DNA of 64,000 nucleotides from Flaccisagitta enflata (taxonomy: Eukaryota > Chaetognatha > Sagittoidea > Aphragmophora): assembly GCA_965153355.1 (NCBI GenBank), contig OZ231127.1, positions 45,384,001 through 45,448,000 on the forward strand, given 5' to 3'. How positions within the stretch are numbered: the first letter of the stretch is position 1; the number at the start of each line of letters is the position of its first letter. Below are positions 32,633-53,837 of the stretch, one piece after another. A program made the translations under genes and the position numbers. The notes beneath the pieces were generated by a model that saw only the letters and a list, made by a program, of their open reading frames with translations, was not told where the DNA came from and searched no databases.

Positions 32633-33046
32633 AACAAACAAAAAAAACGGCATTACTTCATCAAATCGACTCAAAAAATGGGTCGATTTTCAAATCATGA
32701 CATACACAAGACAGTCAACTGAAGCAGGATATGTAATCTGTTCAGCATAATTATTCAATATTCATATTCAATTTGCCTTCATCTTACCACCCAAAAGCCC
32801 GAACAGAAAATTTACAATGTTTCTTTCCCTTTTTTTCAACACCCTTTTCAAACCCATTCTAGAAAATCCAGTTGTATTGCTGACTGATGATTTGAGACAT
32901 TGCGTTTCTCCTACAAGATTGTTTTGGCTCCCTTTGTATATTGTTTGTTTTCCTCCATTAAGTGATTCATGTTCATGTGTGAGGACCATTTGTGTGTGTT
33001 GTATTGTATATATGTGTGTGTGTATGTGCGTAAATGATGTCAGCAT

Positions 33047-33047
<1 letters not shown>
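32633..33047. other. 3' flank of discoidin copy 2, no gene
   Basis: Probably includes the 3' untranslated region of copy 2. No further exon seen. Confidence 0.5.
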
Positions 33048-33562
<515 letters not shown>

Positions 33563-33563
<1 letters not shown>

Positions 33564-34581
33564 CAGTAATCATGAGCCGCCAGTAAATCAGCTTAATTTT
33601 AAGGTCCCATATTTCATTGTTTTTCTGTTTTGAGTTTCTATTTTGAGACAGGAACTTAAGAAATGTTTCAATGAAAGTTCGCGCAAATATTTGAACTTTT
33701 TCTGAGCCAATGATATCTTTGGAATTGAAAGAAACAAAATGCGCAACTGGGTACCACTTTTAGCTACTTTTGTTTACATCCTTTTTCAGAACTGGCGACT
33801 CTTTTTTGCTGATGCAGATAGATAGAAAATCAAATAGATAGATCGATAAGTTGTACGAAGTGGATGACGATCACGAGATTCGAATCCCACCTTGCAGTAG
33901 GTGAGGGCTTGGATGCAAAATTGGCTCAGGGAAGTTTAAATGGGAGGAGGTAAACAAGGAAGAAAATCAAAGGGTGGAAAATAAGAAAAAACAAAATTTT
34001 ATAAGATTTTACACTTTTGGCAGTTCAAGAAGATGGTATTTGATTACTACAACACTATTTGGACGATAGAAATCAAAAGTCGCTCAATTTTATGCACCAC
34101 TGGAATAATGTTCTGTGCTAATCTAAACTTATTTAAATGATTCAGCTCTCGCTAAAACCATGTGAAAACTAGATAATTTTTTTTTCACGCTATCTTTTCC
34201 TCGGTTTTAAGATATGACTCATTTTTCTAAAACATAGAAAAGATCTTTTATTTCCGACAGTGACGTTAGTGAAATCTTATCTGAGAATGAAATACGAAAT
34301 AGGAAATGCGTAAAAAATTTATTCTCTCATGGTGGGCACATTATTATGACCAAATTGTTAAAATTTATTGACACGAGGCGAGAAAAGTTTTTAATGTTCG
34401 CATTGAATTAAATTTTCATTAAAGTCAAGCTTGATCGATTGACAAACAGACCATCTAGCATGCCGACAAACGGGCAGAGCCTCTTATAGAGGTGCGTTTA
34501 CACAACTACAAAAATATGGGTTGTTTGACTTAAATCCAAAAAGATAAAAGAACACGCCAATTATTGCGCATATTCATCCAT
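33563..34581. other. Intergenic, no gene seen
   Basis: No exon-like frame. A small family A fragment (GGGCAGAGCCTCTTATAGAG) lies at 34473-34492. Confidence 0.55.
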
Positions 34582-34587
34582 TGTTTA
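34582..34587 (-). promoter_or_regulatory. Candidate polyadenylation signal
   Basis: AATAAA on the minus strand, about 150 bases past the stop codon of the receptor gene. Confidence 0.5.
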
Positions 34588-34737
34588 TTTATCATTGTAC
34601 CACACATTCATGTGTCAATACAAACCAATCATGTATAATCAAGACATGCCTCCACTCGAAAGAAGAGACTATGCGCTGCAAAGGATATTTTGTACAAACG
34701 ATCCGAATATGATATCGAGATGATTTACGAATCTTTT

Positions 34738-36408
34738 TCATTTCCGCCATTTACGACTGATTCTCGAGACGACCTCTGCCGTCAGAAGCGAAAACTGAGT
34801 CGCGATTTGTTTACAACAAAATAGACAAACGAACAAATTTAAGGAAGAGTTGATCATTCCGAGGGCCGAGAATGTCATCCAAGAAACTGGCCGAGGATCC
34901 AACAGAAACCAAATCCAGGAAACGTTGCAGAGCAGCAAAATGACGCCAAAGGAGATGCCGACGACGTCATCTTCCATCGAGGCCTTGAGGCGTTTAGAAT
35001 GGATGGCGCCGTCTGTCATCGACTCCCTCAGTCTGTTCAAACAAACGGCGCCATTTTCCAGAGATGAAGCCGTATTCTGGTCACTATCGATGCCGCTATT
35101 TTGAGTCTGATGATGTAGTCTATTTGGATCGTTGACAAGATCTTGTGAACTATTACAAATTGGCATACTCAGGCTATGAAAACGATTGTTGACAATTTCT
35201 AAAGATGACATTGCATTGCTATTTGCTGTGTGCACCTCAGTCTGTGGTCCCGGGTTGATACCATTTTCCACAGTTATAGTGGTCAAGTTTGAGTCAAGTC
35301 CTCCATTTTCATCCTCTGTCAGATCTTCGACAGAAGCCATTGGCGCCGTTCCACGATAAAAGGGCGCACTTCCACAAACGGCGCCATTCAACACCGTCAT
35401 GGGCGCCGTTTCTTGATCTAAACCGCGCAGACGGCGTCGTTTGGCGGCGTATTTCCATCCTAGAATGACGACGCCAATCGCGACGGCGACCAACGGACCG
35501 AACGTGAAGAGAAAGAAGAGGAAGAGATAAAACCAAATCCAAGATGGCGTCATTAAAGGACCAAAAGTCGCCGGAACGACGACGAAGAAGACGACGACGA
35601 CGCCGACGGGGAGCGAAACGCCGAGCAACAGCGTCCGCATAAATTCGCGCCATTCGGTTTTTGCTGCCGCTACCGCTGCCGCCGCTGTCGCTCCTGCTGT
35701 TGGCGATGATGATGCTGTCGAGTTGACCGCATGCATCCTGGTGCCTTTGCCGTCGTCGCCGCCGTCGCCGCCATCGCCGATGCAACGACGCAGAATGACG
35801 AAAGCTTTAAGGACACGATTGGCGATGAAAGGAATGACGGCCACGTGGGAAGTGAGAACGCCGAGACGCCGAAAAAACAAGACGAAGAAACGACGCCGGA
35901 AAATGACCCCGTCGGCGTCGTTTAGAGGAGAGATCAAATCCGCGATATCGTCCGCTTGGATGGCGGAGGAAGAAGAGGAGGAAGAGGAAGAAGAAGAGGA
36001 GGTTGAATATTCCCTAGAAGCATCGACGTAATTGAAAACCGTCATGGCGGCGCAAAAGACGTCGATGATCGTTAGCAAGTACGCGCCAATTTGCATGGCG
36101 GTCAAATGGCACTTTTTCGACGAGGATGTCAATGACGAAGCCGACGAAGAAGCGGATGAGGAGGAAGAGATAAATGAGATGGCGACGGCGCTTGATGTCG
36201 ACGCCGTCGTCGTCGTCGACGTCATCTTTTGTCGCCACCGCATCCAGGATAAAATAAGAAGCAGCAGTCCGTTTGGCAACAGAGAAACGAGAGCCAGAAT
36301 CAAAAGCGGAAGTTCTGTCGTATTCGCAGGAAGCGTCGTCTCCATCGTCGTCATCATCGTTGTCATCTCCATCTTCGTCGGCATTGACGTCATTGTTGTT
36401 GCTTTCAT
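34738..36408 (-). CDS. Degenerate rhodopsin-class GPCR, single exon
   Basis: A 556-residue frame from ATG at 36408. Hydrophobicity gives seven helices: about 35-57, 102-126, 168-195, 255-278, 283-315, 478-500 and 507-530. Family landmarks are present but altered. Helix 1 has P-N-G-x4-L in place of G-N-x2-V. Helix 2 has the central Asp (LLTIIDVF). Helix 3 ends N-R-V instead of D-R-Y. Helix 7 has INSSLNLFVC, close to the usual N-S-x2-N-P-x2-Y but with Pro and Tyr replaced. The N-terminus is Met/Thr-rich with one sequon (NTT). Loops hold Ser runs (an acidic Glu run on the opposite strand) and a ~150-residue third intracellular loop. No introns are needed. The ligand is unknown; an orphan class A-like receptor of a lineage-specific expansion is my inference. 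Confidence 0.8.
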   Translation of the reverse strand: MKATTMTSMPTKMEMTTMMTTMETTLPANTTELPLLILALVSLLPNGLLLLILSWMRWRQKMTSTTTTASTSSAVAISFISSSSSASSSASSLTSSSKKCHLTAMQIGAYLLTIIDVFCAAMTVFNYVDASREYSTSSSSSSSSSSSSAIQADDIADLISPLNDADGVIFRRRFFVLFFRRLGVLTSHVAVIPFIANRVLKAFVILRRCIGDGGDGGDDGKGTRMHAVNSTASSSPTAGATAAAAVAAAKTEWREFMRTLLLGVSLPVGVVVVFFVVVPATFGPLMTPSWIWFYLFLFFLFTFGPLVAVAIGVVILGWKYAAKRRRLRGLDQETAPMTVLNGAVCGSAPFYRGTAPMASVEDLTEDENGGLDSNLTTITVENGINPGPQTEVHTANSNAMSSLEIVNNRFHSLSMPICNSSQDLVNDPNRLHHQTQNSGIDSDQNTASSLENGAVCLNRLRESMTDGAIHSKRLKASMEDDVVGISFGVILLLCNVSWIWFLLDPRPVSWMTFSALGMINSSLNLFVCLFCCKQIATQFSLLTAEVVSRISRKWRK

Positions 36409-36933
36409 CGCCACCGTCGTTTTTTTATATTGTTTTTGTTTTTGTTTTGTTTTGTTTTTGTCTTTTTTTTTTTTGGTTTTGTTTTGGTTTTTTTTTTTTA
36501 TATTTTATTTTACATGATATTACGACGAAATTCCGCGCCTTGATCATAAATTCGCGATTTATTCTTCTGAATTTTGATGGTTTGTGCAAGAAAAATGCCG
36601 AAACCACAAAATGTTACTGTCATGATCTTCAGTTAGCGGTGTCTTCTTTCACATCACATGAAAAATTGGATTGAATAAAGAACGAATCATAAAAATCATC
36701 GTCTTCATCTTCATCGATCATCGTCCCCTTTGAAGCAAAAGTTTCTTTCGAAATTCGACGAAATCTCGCAACATTTGTTGGGGAATGTCAACTCAATGAG
36801 CCCGTACATGTTCAGGAGTCGCTCTCTTTCAGAGTCTCTTCCTGTGTGTTTCTAATGTGACAACCCGTCACGATTTCATATCAACGATAAAGTCAGTCGT
36901 CAAAAAGAGATTTCGTATTCTAGAAAGTCATTT

Positions 36934-36972
<39 letters not shown>

Positions 36973-37739
36973 CTTTCCAGCTATCTGACTCTCAGCCTTA
37001 CTGGCGGTCAGTCTGTGTGGTGGTCTGTATGCTGGATAATAGTCAATCAGTCTGCCCTTCTGTCTGTCTGTCTTTCTGTCTGACTATCTACCTACATCTG
37101 ACTGTGTGTCTGGCCGCCTGGTATTCTTCTATTTGTCTGTGTGTTTTCAGAATTTCTTAAGTTCTATCTTTCTGGCTGTCTTTTTGACTGTCTTGCTATC
37201 TTTTCCTCTCTCACATTACTTCCTCCCGTTGGCTCTCGTTTTCTGGCCGGAAATTAAAAGGATTAAAGAGTAGACAATGAAAACGACTTAAAAACAGGTT
37301 CGATCTTTCCCTTTCACCAATCAGCGAATTTTCTTTGAGTGACGACTGAGTCATTCTTTGATATTAGGCGACGACTATTGGAAGACACTCTTTCCCAAAG
37401 GCGTAAAAAAAGGAACAATTGAGTTTTGAATCGTATTCTCAAACTCGTAATTCTAGAGAGCAAATCGTGGGTGACGAGTTTGCGGTTTGTTCCGGCAGAG
37501 AAATTCACCGAAAAATGACCGAATTTCGACCAAAATATCCCGGGGCACTATCGCAGTTACAATTACATCCTTAGATTTTGGTAAAGCGATTTTTCGAGGT
37601 AGCTTCCCAATAACATCCGGTGAGTCGGTGACAGCTGGGTTGTGCGCGGGTGGACAGAAGAAGGAACAGAGGAAGGGTCAGTCCTTCATGGCCCGGGACA
37701 GATGATTGAAACAAGCGTCAAGACGCACAAACCAACACA

Positions 37740-37757
37740 AACACACACACACACATA

Positions 37758-37850
<93 letters not shown>
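37740..37850. repeat. (CA)n microsatellite
   Basis: CA run of about 110 bp with minor interruptions at its left edge. Confidence 0.97.
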
Positions 37851-37851
<1 letters not shown>

Positions 37852-38308
37852 AAAAAAAACACACATACACGCACACATTGACTGATAAATAAAGTTGTCA
37901 AGAGACCACCAAACATAAGTCATTGATAGCATAAGGCTGAATAGTTGTAAATTTCATAATTCTACTCCATTACCCCAATATGAGATTTCTACAAGAATGA
38001 AAATTATCATTCTAAATTTTATCGGTATGACGATTGTTTACAGTTATTCCAAAAATCACTTTATTTTGTATAAAATACATACTCCTTTCGAACAATTCTC
38101 CACCAAATTGGATGGACGAAAAATGTTTCCTTTAAATTTGGACATTTGTGACTATGGAGAAGGGATTATTTCGGGATTTCTTCAGTCACACCAAGAGTTG
38201 CTCTTTTCTCAAATCCCATCCCCGCCAGACAGGTGACACGACAGTACCCGACAGGGACAGGGTGAAAATTGTTACGACTCGTGATAACTAACTGATGCTG
38301 ATACACTT

Positions 38309-38815
38309 TTTTTTTTATAAGAACGTCATTTTTTGAGCAAGCCTTCAATGTTCTTTAATTTTAAGCAGTTTTAAAGCTTGAACGTTCTTAAATTATTCTT
38401 TATTTGAACACACTTTTTAACCTTCAATTAAGAACATGCTCAATTAGTTTTAAGTTTGTCATTGAGGAGGAAATGAAGAAGACATCAATGAAACAATAAA
38501 GTAGCAGATTTAAACCTTTAACGTGAATTAAGATCATTAAAGTAGAAAAATATGTATTATATAAAATGACATGATTTAATGAACAAAAAAATACAGAGTC
38601 TGTCCATTTACATAGAATTTACATAGAATTTACATAGAATTTACATAGAATGATTAAAAAAAAACAGAAAAAATATTCCTAGATTTTTAGATTTTAAGCC
38701 TAATGTTCTTAAATTTTTGAAAAAAATAAAGCCTAATATTCTAAGCATGTTCTTAAATTTTTGACGATTTGAAGCCTAACGTTATTATAAACTTGGTTCT
38801 TATAAAAAAAATTAT
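38309..38815. mobile_element. AT-rich fold-back element, ~500 bp
   Basis: TTTTTTTTATAAGAAC on the left is mirrored by GTTCTTATAAAAAAAA on the right, and AAGCCT(T/A)A plus GTTCTTAAATT motifs are mirrored inside. An 11-bp tandem TTTACATAGAA (four copies) lies at 38605-38652. No target duplication fixed. Confidence 0.6.
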
Positions 38816-38964
38816 ACAAGCTACCACCTGATGGTACTAACTCATATGTTAGTGTCTTAAAATCCAGAGTTTAACACACACAGAGAGCCACTTAGATTTA
38901 TTCCTTCAAACATTATTATAATTGATACGAGGGAAAAAAAAGTTAGCACACTGTAGACAACTTC

Positions 38965-48845
<9,881 letters not shown>

Positions 48846-48997
48846 CATAGCAACAAAAAACAGTGAGTGAAATTAGTGGAAAAATCTGAATACTGGATAA
48901 ATCTATACACACATGTGATTAACGGAATGATAAAATCATGCTTGCTCACTACTCGCAGCGCTTAAGGTAAAACAGACAAATCAAGTTGCCACTTTTT

Positions 48998-49365
48998 GGG
49001 TAGCAGCCCCAAAGGAATCGATGACCTGTTTTCACACATATGGGAAATTTTCACCTCCTTCTCCCTCGTACCCCCCCCCCCCCTCCTCAAGGCCTCAAGG
49101 CCGAAATTCTACTGAATTCTGCCATATTTGCCAAATCCTGCCAAATTCAGCAAAATCCTGCCAATTTTTCATCCACCCGCCCACAAAATTACAGCCTCCA
49201 CCCACCATACTGCCCCTGCCTACTCTCAATACAGCTCCTAAGCCTCCTTGCCACCAGCTCATTGAAATTACAGTCCCCACCTACCAAACTCCCCCCTGCC
49301 AACCCTCAATACTGCTCCTTCCCACCCGCAATTTTTCGGTCGCGTATTCGGCCTTGCTTTCCTCA
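48998..49365 (+). repeat. Partial family B arm plus family A end
   Basis: GCAGCCCCAAAGGAATCGA, then the ATGACCTGTTTTCACACATA block of family B, CC-rich units, and finally a family A end (CGGTCGCGTATTCGGCCTTG). Confidence 0.6.
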
Positions 49366-49849
49366 AATTTCTTTTCATGCCTACAGAAGCTAATGACTCG
49401 AGAAGGAGAGATTGGGATGCGAGTTCACTTCGACATTCAAAAAACATATACAAGTATTTACAAGCAAGTGTACTTTTCTATCCTTCCTGATGTCGTGATC
49501 ATTCTTGTTTCCATGAAAAAAAAAATAAGTTTCCTTGGATTGTGGATTGGACTGTGTATTTTCATTTTGGGAGAAAGTGATGAATTACTTAAATAAAAGT
49601 TTTATGACAGGTGGAACAATATCCCTCACTATAACCACACTGGGGAATATGGAAGAGGGTCTTGTGAGCCCTCACTAACTAGTTACTACGCGCATCACTC
49701 CTAGTTTTCCATCATGCAAAATCCATTCTGATTTCTGAGTCTAACCCAAGACACTTACGCTTACCAAATGGATAATCATCTGTATCATGTTGAAAAAAAG
49801 AATGAAAAAAATCATGTATGAATGAATGAATGAATTATCGAATGATCAA

Positions 49850-49997
49850 GGCCGGATGCAAGGCCAATATCATTCGCGGACGGGTGGGCAGGGGTGGAAA
49901 TGCGCGCTTGCGCACTTTCGAACTCGATCAATACCAACGGACGGACGGACGGACGGACAAACAAAGCTTCTCATACAGTCGCTAGTCCGCGACTAAA
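49850..49997 (-). repeat. Family A HINE-like element, short
   Basis: AAGGCCGGATGCAAGGCC, GGGTGGGCAGGGG, a GGAC array (49938-49960), and TCGCTAGTCCGCGACTAAAA. Confidence 0.75.
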
Positions 49998-50061
49998 ATT
50001 GATAACCATCTGTATCATATTAAAGAAAAAATGAAAAAACAATCATGACTGAGTGAATGAT

Positions 50062-50165
50062 GAAAGAATAAATGAATGAACAAATGAATGAAAGAATGAA
50101 TGAATGAATGAATGAATGAATGAATGAATGAATGAATGAATGAATGAATGAACGAATGAATGGAA
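50062..50165 (+). repeat. (GAAT)n microsatellite
   Basis: GAAT run of about 100 bp, followed by a short (GA)n at 50207-50232. Confidence 0.95.
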
Positions 50166-51185
50166 GAATGACTGAATGATCGAATGAAAAATGATAAAAA
50201 TGAATGGAGAGAGAGAGAGAGAGAGAGAGAGATCAATTCGATTTTGAGAGGAAGTGGTGAATTACCTAAATTCTGTCTCATGTGCATTGTACAATACAGG
50301 GTGCCTAAAAAAGCCAAAATCGAACTACCCCGGCCAATAAATGTTCCCTTTACAATAACTGAATAAGTCATTAAAATGAGCCATTGCAGAAATCTCAACT
50401 CAACAAGGAACCATCGTTAGGTTCAGGTCAAAGTTTACGTTGAATTATCATTGCAATCTATATTTTCACTATGCAAACTTTATCGCTGTCTTTAACATTT
50501 ATGAAAATTTCAGTGCCACCCTAACGATGGTTCCCAACTGATTTGAAAGTCGCGCAATGGCTCATTCAGGGGTGTATATTATTGAGTCACTTTTGATTCC
50601 CCCCCCCCCCTGCCTTTGATTTTTTTCCCCTCGACGCGTCGCATTGCGTTTTCATATCTATAATTTTCTACCCCACATAGCAATAAAACTATGTAGTTAA
50701 GGTTTAAATAGTGTTGAGTTGTGTTTTAGTAATTGTGTGTTATAATTTGGTACTGTCAAGAGTTATATTTTCCCCAAGTGTCTTTTTTTTTCTCTTTTTT
50801 CCCCCTTTGACTTCCTTCCCCCTCTCCAGACCCTTTGATTCCCCCCCCCCTCCCCCACGGGGGGGTGGGGGAAACTCAATAATATACAGGCCTTGGCTTA
50901 TTTGAAAGCATTTCTGCATAAGAAAAACATTTTTGCAGTGGGAAGTTCAATCTTCGCTTTTGTAGGCAACCTGGCAAATGTAATGCACAACATCAACAAG
51001 GCCGGATACACGGCCAATAAGTCGAGGTGCAAACGAAGGACAAATTAGAGGAGTCAAAACATTTTTTCCAATATTCTAAATTCTACAAATCTAGATTTTT
51101 TCATCAGAAAATATCATTCTCATATTTTATTGTTTTTAGTTTTGCATAGAAAATCATTTGTAGATAAAATAGTCGCAAAAGCGTT

Positions 51186-51767
51186 AGATGGTCAGCGGTA
51201 CCCGTGCCCTGCCTAAGTAGGTTGTGGTTGAAGTTGAGGGGGGAGCAGGGCAGCGGCCCCGAAGGGGTCGATGACCTATGCTTTCACACATATGGGGGAT
51301 TTTCTCCTTCTCCTCCTCCTCCTCCGTCCCTCCCCCCCTCAAATCCCAGTCTCTCGAGGCTCAAATTCCAGTTTCGAGGCTCGAATCCCAGTTTTGAGGC
51401 CCACATCCCAGCCTCAAGACCCAAATCCTAGCCTCAAGGCCCAAATCCTAGCCTGGAGGCTGAGTTTTGGGCCTCAAGGCCAGGATCTGGGCCTCTTGGC
51501 TGAGATTTTGACATTGAGGCTAAGATTTGGGCCTCAAGACTGAAATCTGGGCCTCCAGGCTTGGATTTAGGCCTTGAGGCTAGGATTTGGGCCTTGAGGC
51601 TGGGATGTGGGCCTCAAAACTGGGATTTGAGCCTCGAAACTGGAATTAGAGCCTCGAGACTGGGATTTGAAGGGGGGGGACGTAGGAGAAGAAGGAGAAG
51701 GAGAAAATCCCCCATATGTGTGAAAGCATAGGTCATCGACCCCTTCGGGGCCGCTGCCCAAAAAAGA
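51186..51767 (+). repeat. Family B fold-back element, complete copy
   Basis: Head TGGTCAGCGGTACCCG (A-box-like), small hairpin GCCCTGC...GCAGGGC, then an arm (GCGGCCCCGAAGGGGTCG, ATGACCTATGC, CACACATATGGGGGATTTTC). About fifteen units of ~20 bp (GAGGCTGGGATTTGG type) follow, first in one orientation, then in the other. The mirrored arm ends GGGGCCGCTGCCC and AAAAAA. The two arms pair over roughly 90 bases almost perfectly. Confidence 0.85.
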
Positions 51768-51785
51768 GTGCTGAGCAAGTAACTA

Positions 51786-52302
51786 GTCATCCAAGGATTG
51801 CACATGGTCAGCGGTACCCGATGCCCTGCTGGAGTGATCAAGTTAAGTAGTGGAGTGAGAGCAGGGCAGCGGCCTCAAAGGGCCGATGTCCTGTAGGACA
51901 CAGGGGTGAATTTCGAGACGTCCTGAGGCAGATTTGAAGTTGGGATGGCAAGATTTAGCTCAAAGTAGCAGATTTGAGGTTTGGGGGGCAGGCTTGAGGC
52001 CTAGAGGACAAATTTGCAGCCTGAAGGTTTGATTTGAGGCCTGAAGGGCTGATTTGAGGTCTGGAGGGCTGATTTGCGGTCTTGAGGGCATATATGAGGT
52101 CCGAAAAGCTGATTTGAGCTCTCAAGGGCTAAATTGAGGTCTGAAAGGGCTAATTTGATGGCTCAGGGGGCCAAAATCAGGCCTGAGACTGCAGAATTGA
52201 GGCTTCGATGGCCAAGGGGGGGGGACGGAAGGACGGAAGGACGGACGTCTCAAAATTCCCCCTGTGGACATCGGCCCTTTGGGGCCGCTGCCCAAAAAGG
52301 GG
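51786..52302 (+). repeat. Family B fold-back element, second subfamily
   Basis: Starts ATCCAAGGATTGCACATGG and the A-box-like head; arm has GGGCCGATGTCCTGTAGGAC and ACAGGGGTGAATTTC. Units are of the TTTGAGGTCTGAAGGGCTGA type. It ends CATCGGCCCTTTGGGGCC, GCTGCCC and AAAAAGG. It directly follows the previous copy. Confidence 0.85.
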
Positions 52303-52724
52303 AGAAAAAAAAAGGAAATCTATAGAAAATTTAATTTTGCAACTTGACTTGTCTTGGGGAAAATTCTAAGACTCTCTCTAAATGCAAAATTTTGCATTTT
52401 CAATGGCCTCAATCTAAGAACATATAAGATGAGGACCATGTTCTTAGAAATGCAAAATTGTTCAATTTGTTCAAGTCTTAGAATTTTCCCTTCACAGGTT
52501 TTGAATTTTTGCTCCACCATTTTAAAAAAAATCTATTATTTCCAGTTACTCTTTCTTGTCTTCGTCAATAAAACAAAGCAACGCCTTTATCAAACTAGGG
52601 TTTCTTTTACTAATGAAATAGTATAAAACAACAAAATTTCAAATTTCAAAAAAAAATCATAAAATAGTTATGAATATATTTATGAAAAGAGACTGAAACC
52701 GAAATTTTATCTTTATTTGCACCT

Positions 52725-52868
52725 CGACATAAGCAGTCGCTGGCATGCGGGAAGGGGCAGTTTACTGAGGGGCAGGGGCTGTATATTAGGTGGGCAGGGG
52801 CTGTTATGCTCAAAAACCACAAATATGATCAATTTCGCAGCATCTGAAATTTAGCGTTATGGACACTC

Positions 52869-52900
<32 letters not shown>

Positions 52901-52945
52901 CAAGGGACACACCCTCTTATAGAGTCGCTTAGCTAGCGACTAAAA
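52725..52945 (-). repeat. Family A HINE-like element, diverged
   Basis: AGTCGCTGGCATGCGGG, then GGGGCAG blocks, a GACA array (52864-52898) in place of GGTCCGTC, and GAGTCGCTTAGCTAGCGACT followed by AAAAA. The terminal palindrome is kept in structure though its sequence has changed. Confidence 0.75.
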
Positions 52946-52969
52946 AGAGAACGAAAAAAAATCATGAGC

Positions 52970-52971
<2 letters not shown>

Positions 52972-53014
<43 letters not shown>
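52972..53014. repeat. (GA)n microsatellite
   Basis: GA run of about 43 bp. Confidence 0.9.
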
Positions 53015-53019
<5 letters not shown>

Positions 53020-53837
53020 GGAGGGAGAGGGGAAAGAAGAAGAGAACTAAGAATATGCATTCATGACCTGACACTTCCAACGGCGTGGTCTACGGCTATT
53101 GAAAACTTTTAGTGTTTTAGTAAAACAATGTTTCACTCATAAATGAGTAAAATTAAAATGAATCTAGTAAGATCTAAAAAGAAGGACAAAACGACAACAA
53201 ATTAATGATCGTGAATGATTTCTTCAATGTCTTTATGTCTTTTAATGAGGTGACATTCCATCGATATCGATCTAGCTCAGAAAATCTACACCAAAACTAA
53301 AAGGAGAATTAGCCTTAGAAATTGCTTCATGCCTAGGCAAGGTTTTACGCCAAGCGTGTCTTAGAGAGGAAGTTAAACCATTCCTTTTAGAATGCTGCTG
53401 CGCGCAGTTACTGCTGCAGTAAATACTGTCGTAATTTCTGCTGCCTCCCGGGCTACATGTTTTGCCTCAATTGCCTTGGCGAATCGAAACTTGTATTTGA
53501 TCTGAATGAGTCAAAACATGAATTGGTTGATCGATCTGTTAGTCAAACATACTTCTCCTCAATATGCAGCAGTGTCGCTTTTTTTACTCTACAAATTGTG
53601 TCTTAACACAACATGAATTCATTATTTTTTTCAACTGGAATTTTACAAGGCCCCTCTGACGTGTTTTTGGCCTCTATAACACCACGTACATTATGTTATC
53701 TTAAGATGCATCATGTGTAAGGGGGTCTATCCATTGGTCTAGCCACCAACAATCCCCTCTTTGTATCTTCAAAAAAAAAAAAAAAAAAAAAACGCGGGTG
53801 GTGATCAAACCTGGTTTTAAGTGCATTGTCACAAACA

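Larger units (their letters stand above)
36409..38964. other. Intergenic between receptor and large gene
   Basis: Holds a T-rich tract just upstream of the receptor (36420-36510), (CT)n at 36938-36968, degenerate TCTGTCTG at 37040-37200, and the features listed below. The open stretch 38016-38235 lacks splice or homology support. No gene called. Confidence 0.55.
48846..53837. other. Intergenic repeat-rich region, no supported gene
   Basis: Filled mainly by family B and A elements listed separately. The open stretch 49394-49594 could encode about 66 residues with a hydrophobic end (LGLWIGLCIFIL), but it has no splice partner or homology. C-rich runs occur at 49070-49084, 50599-50611 and 50839-50856. 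53055-53700 shows nothing recognisable. Confidence 0.6.

Noticed and set aside
49394-49594. Short frame with a hydrophobic end
   Set aside because: No splice partner or homology, and it sits in repeat-rich DNA next to family A and B remains.
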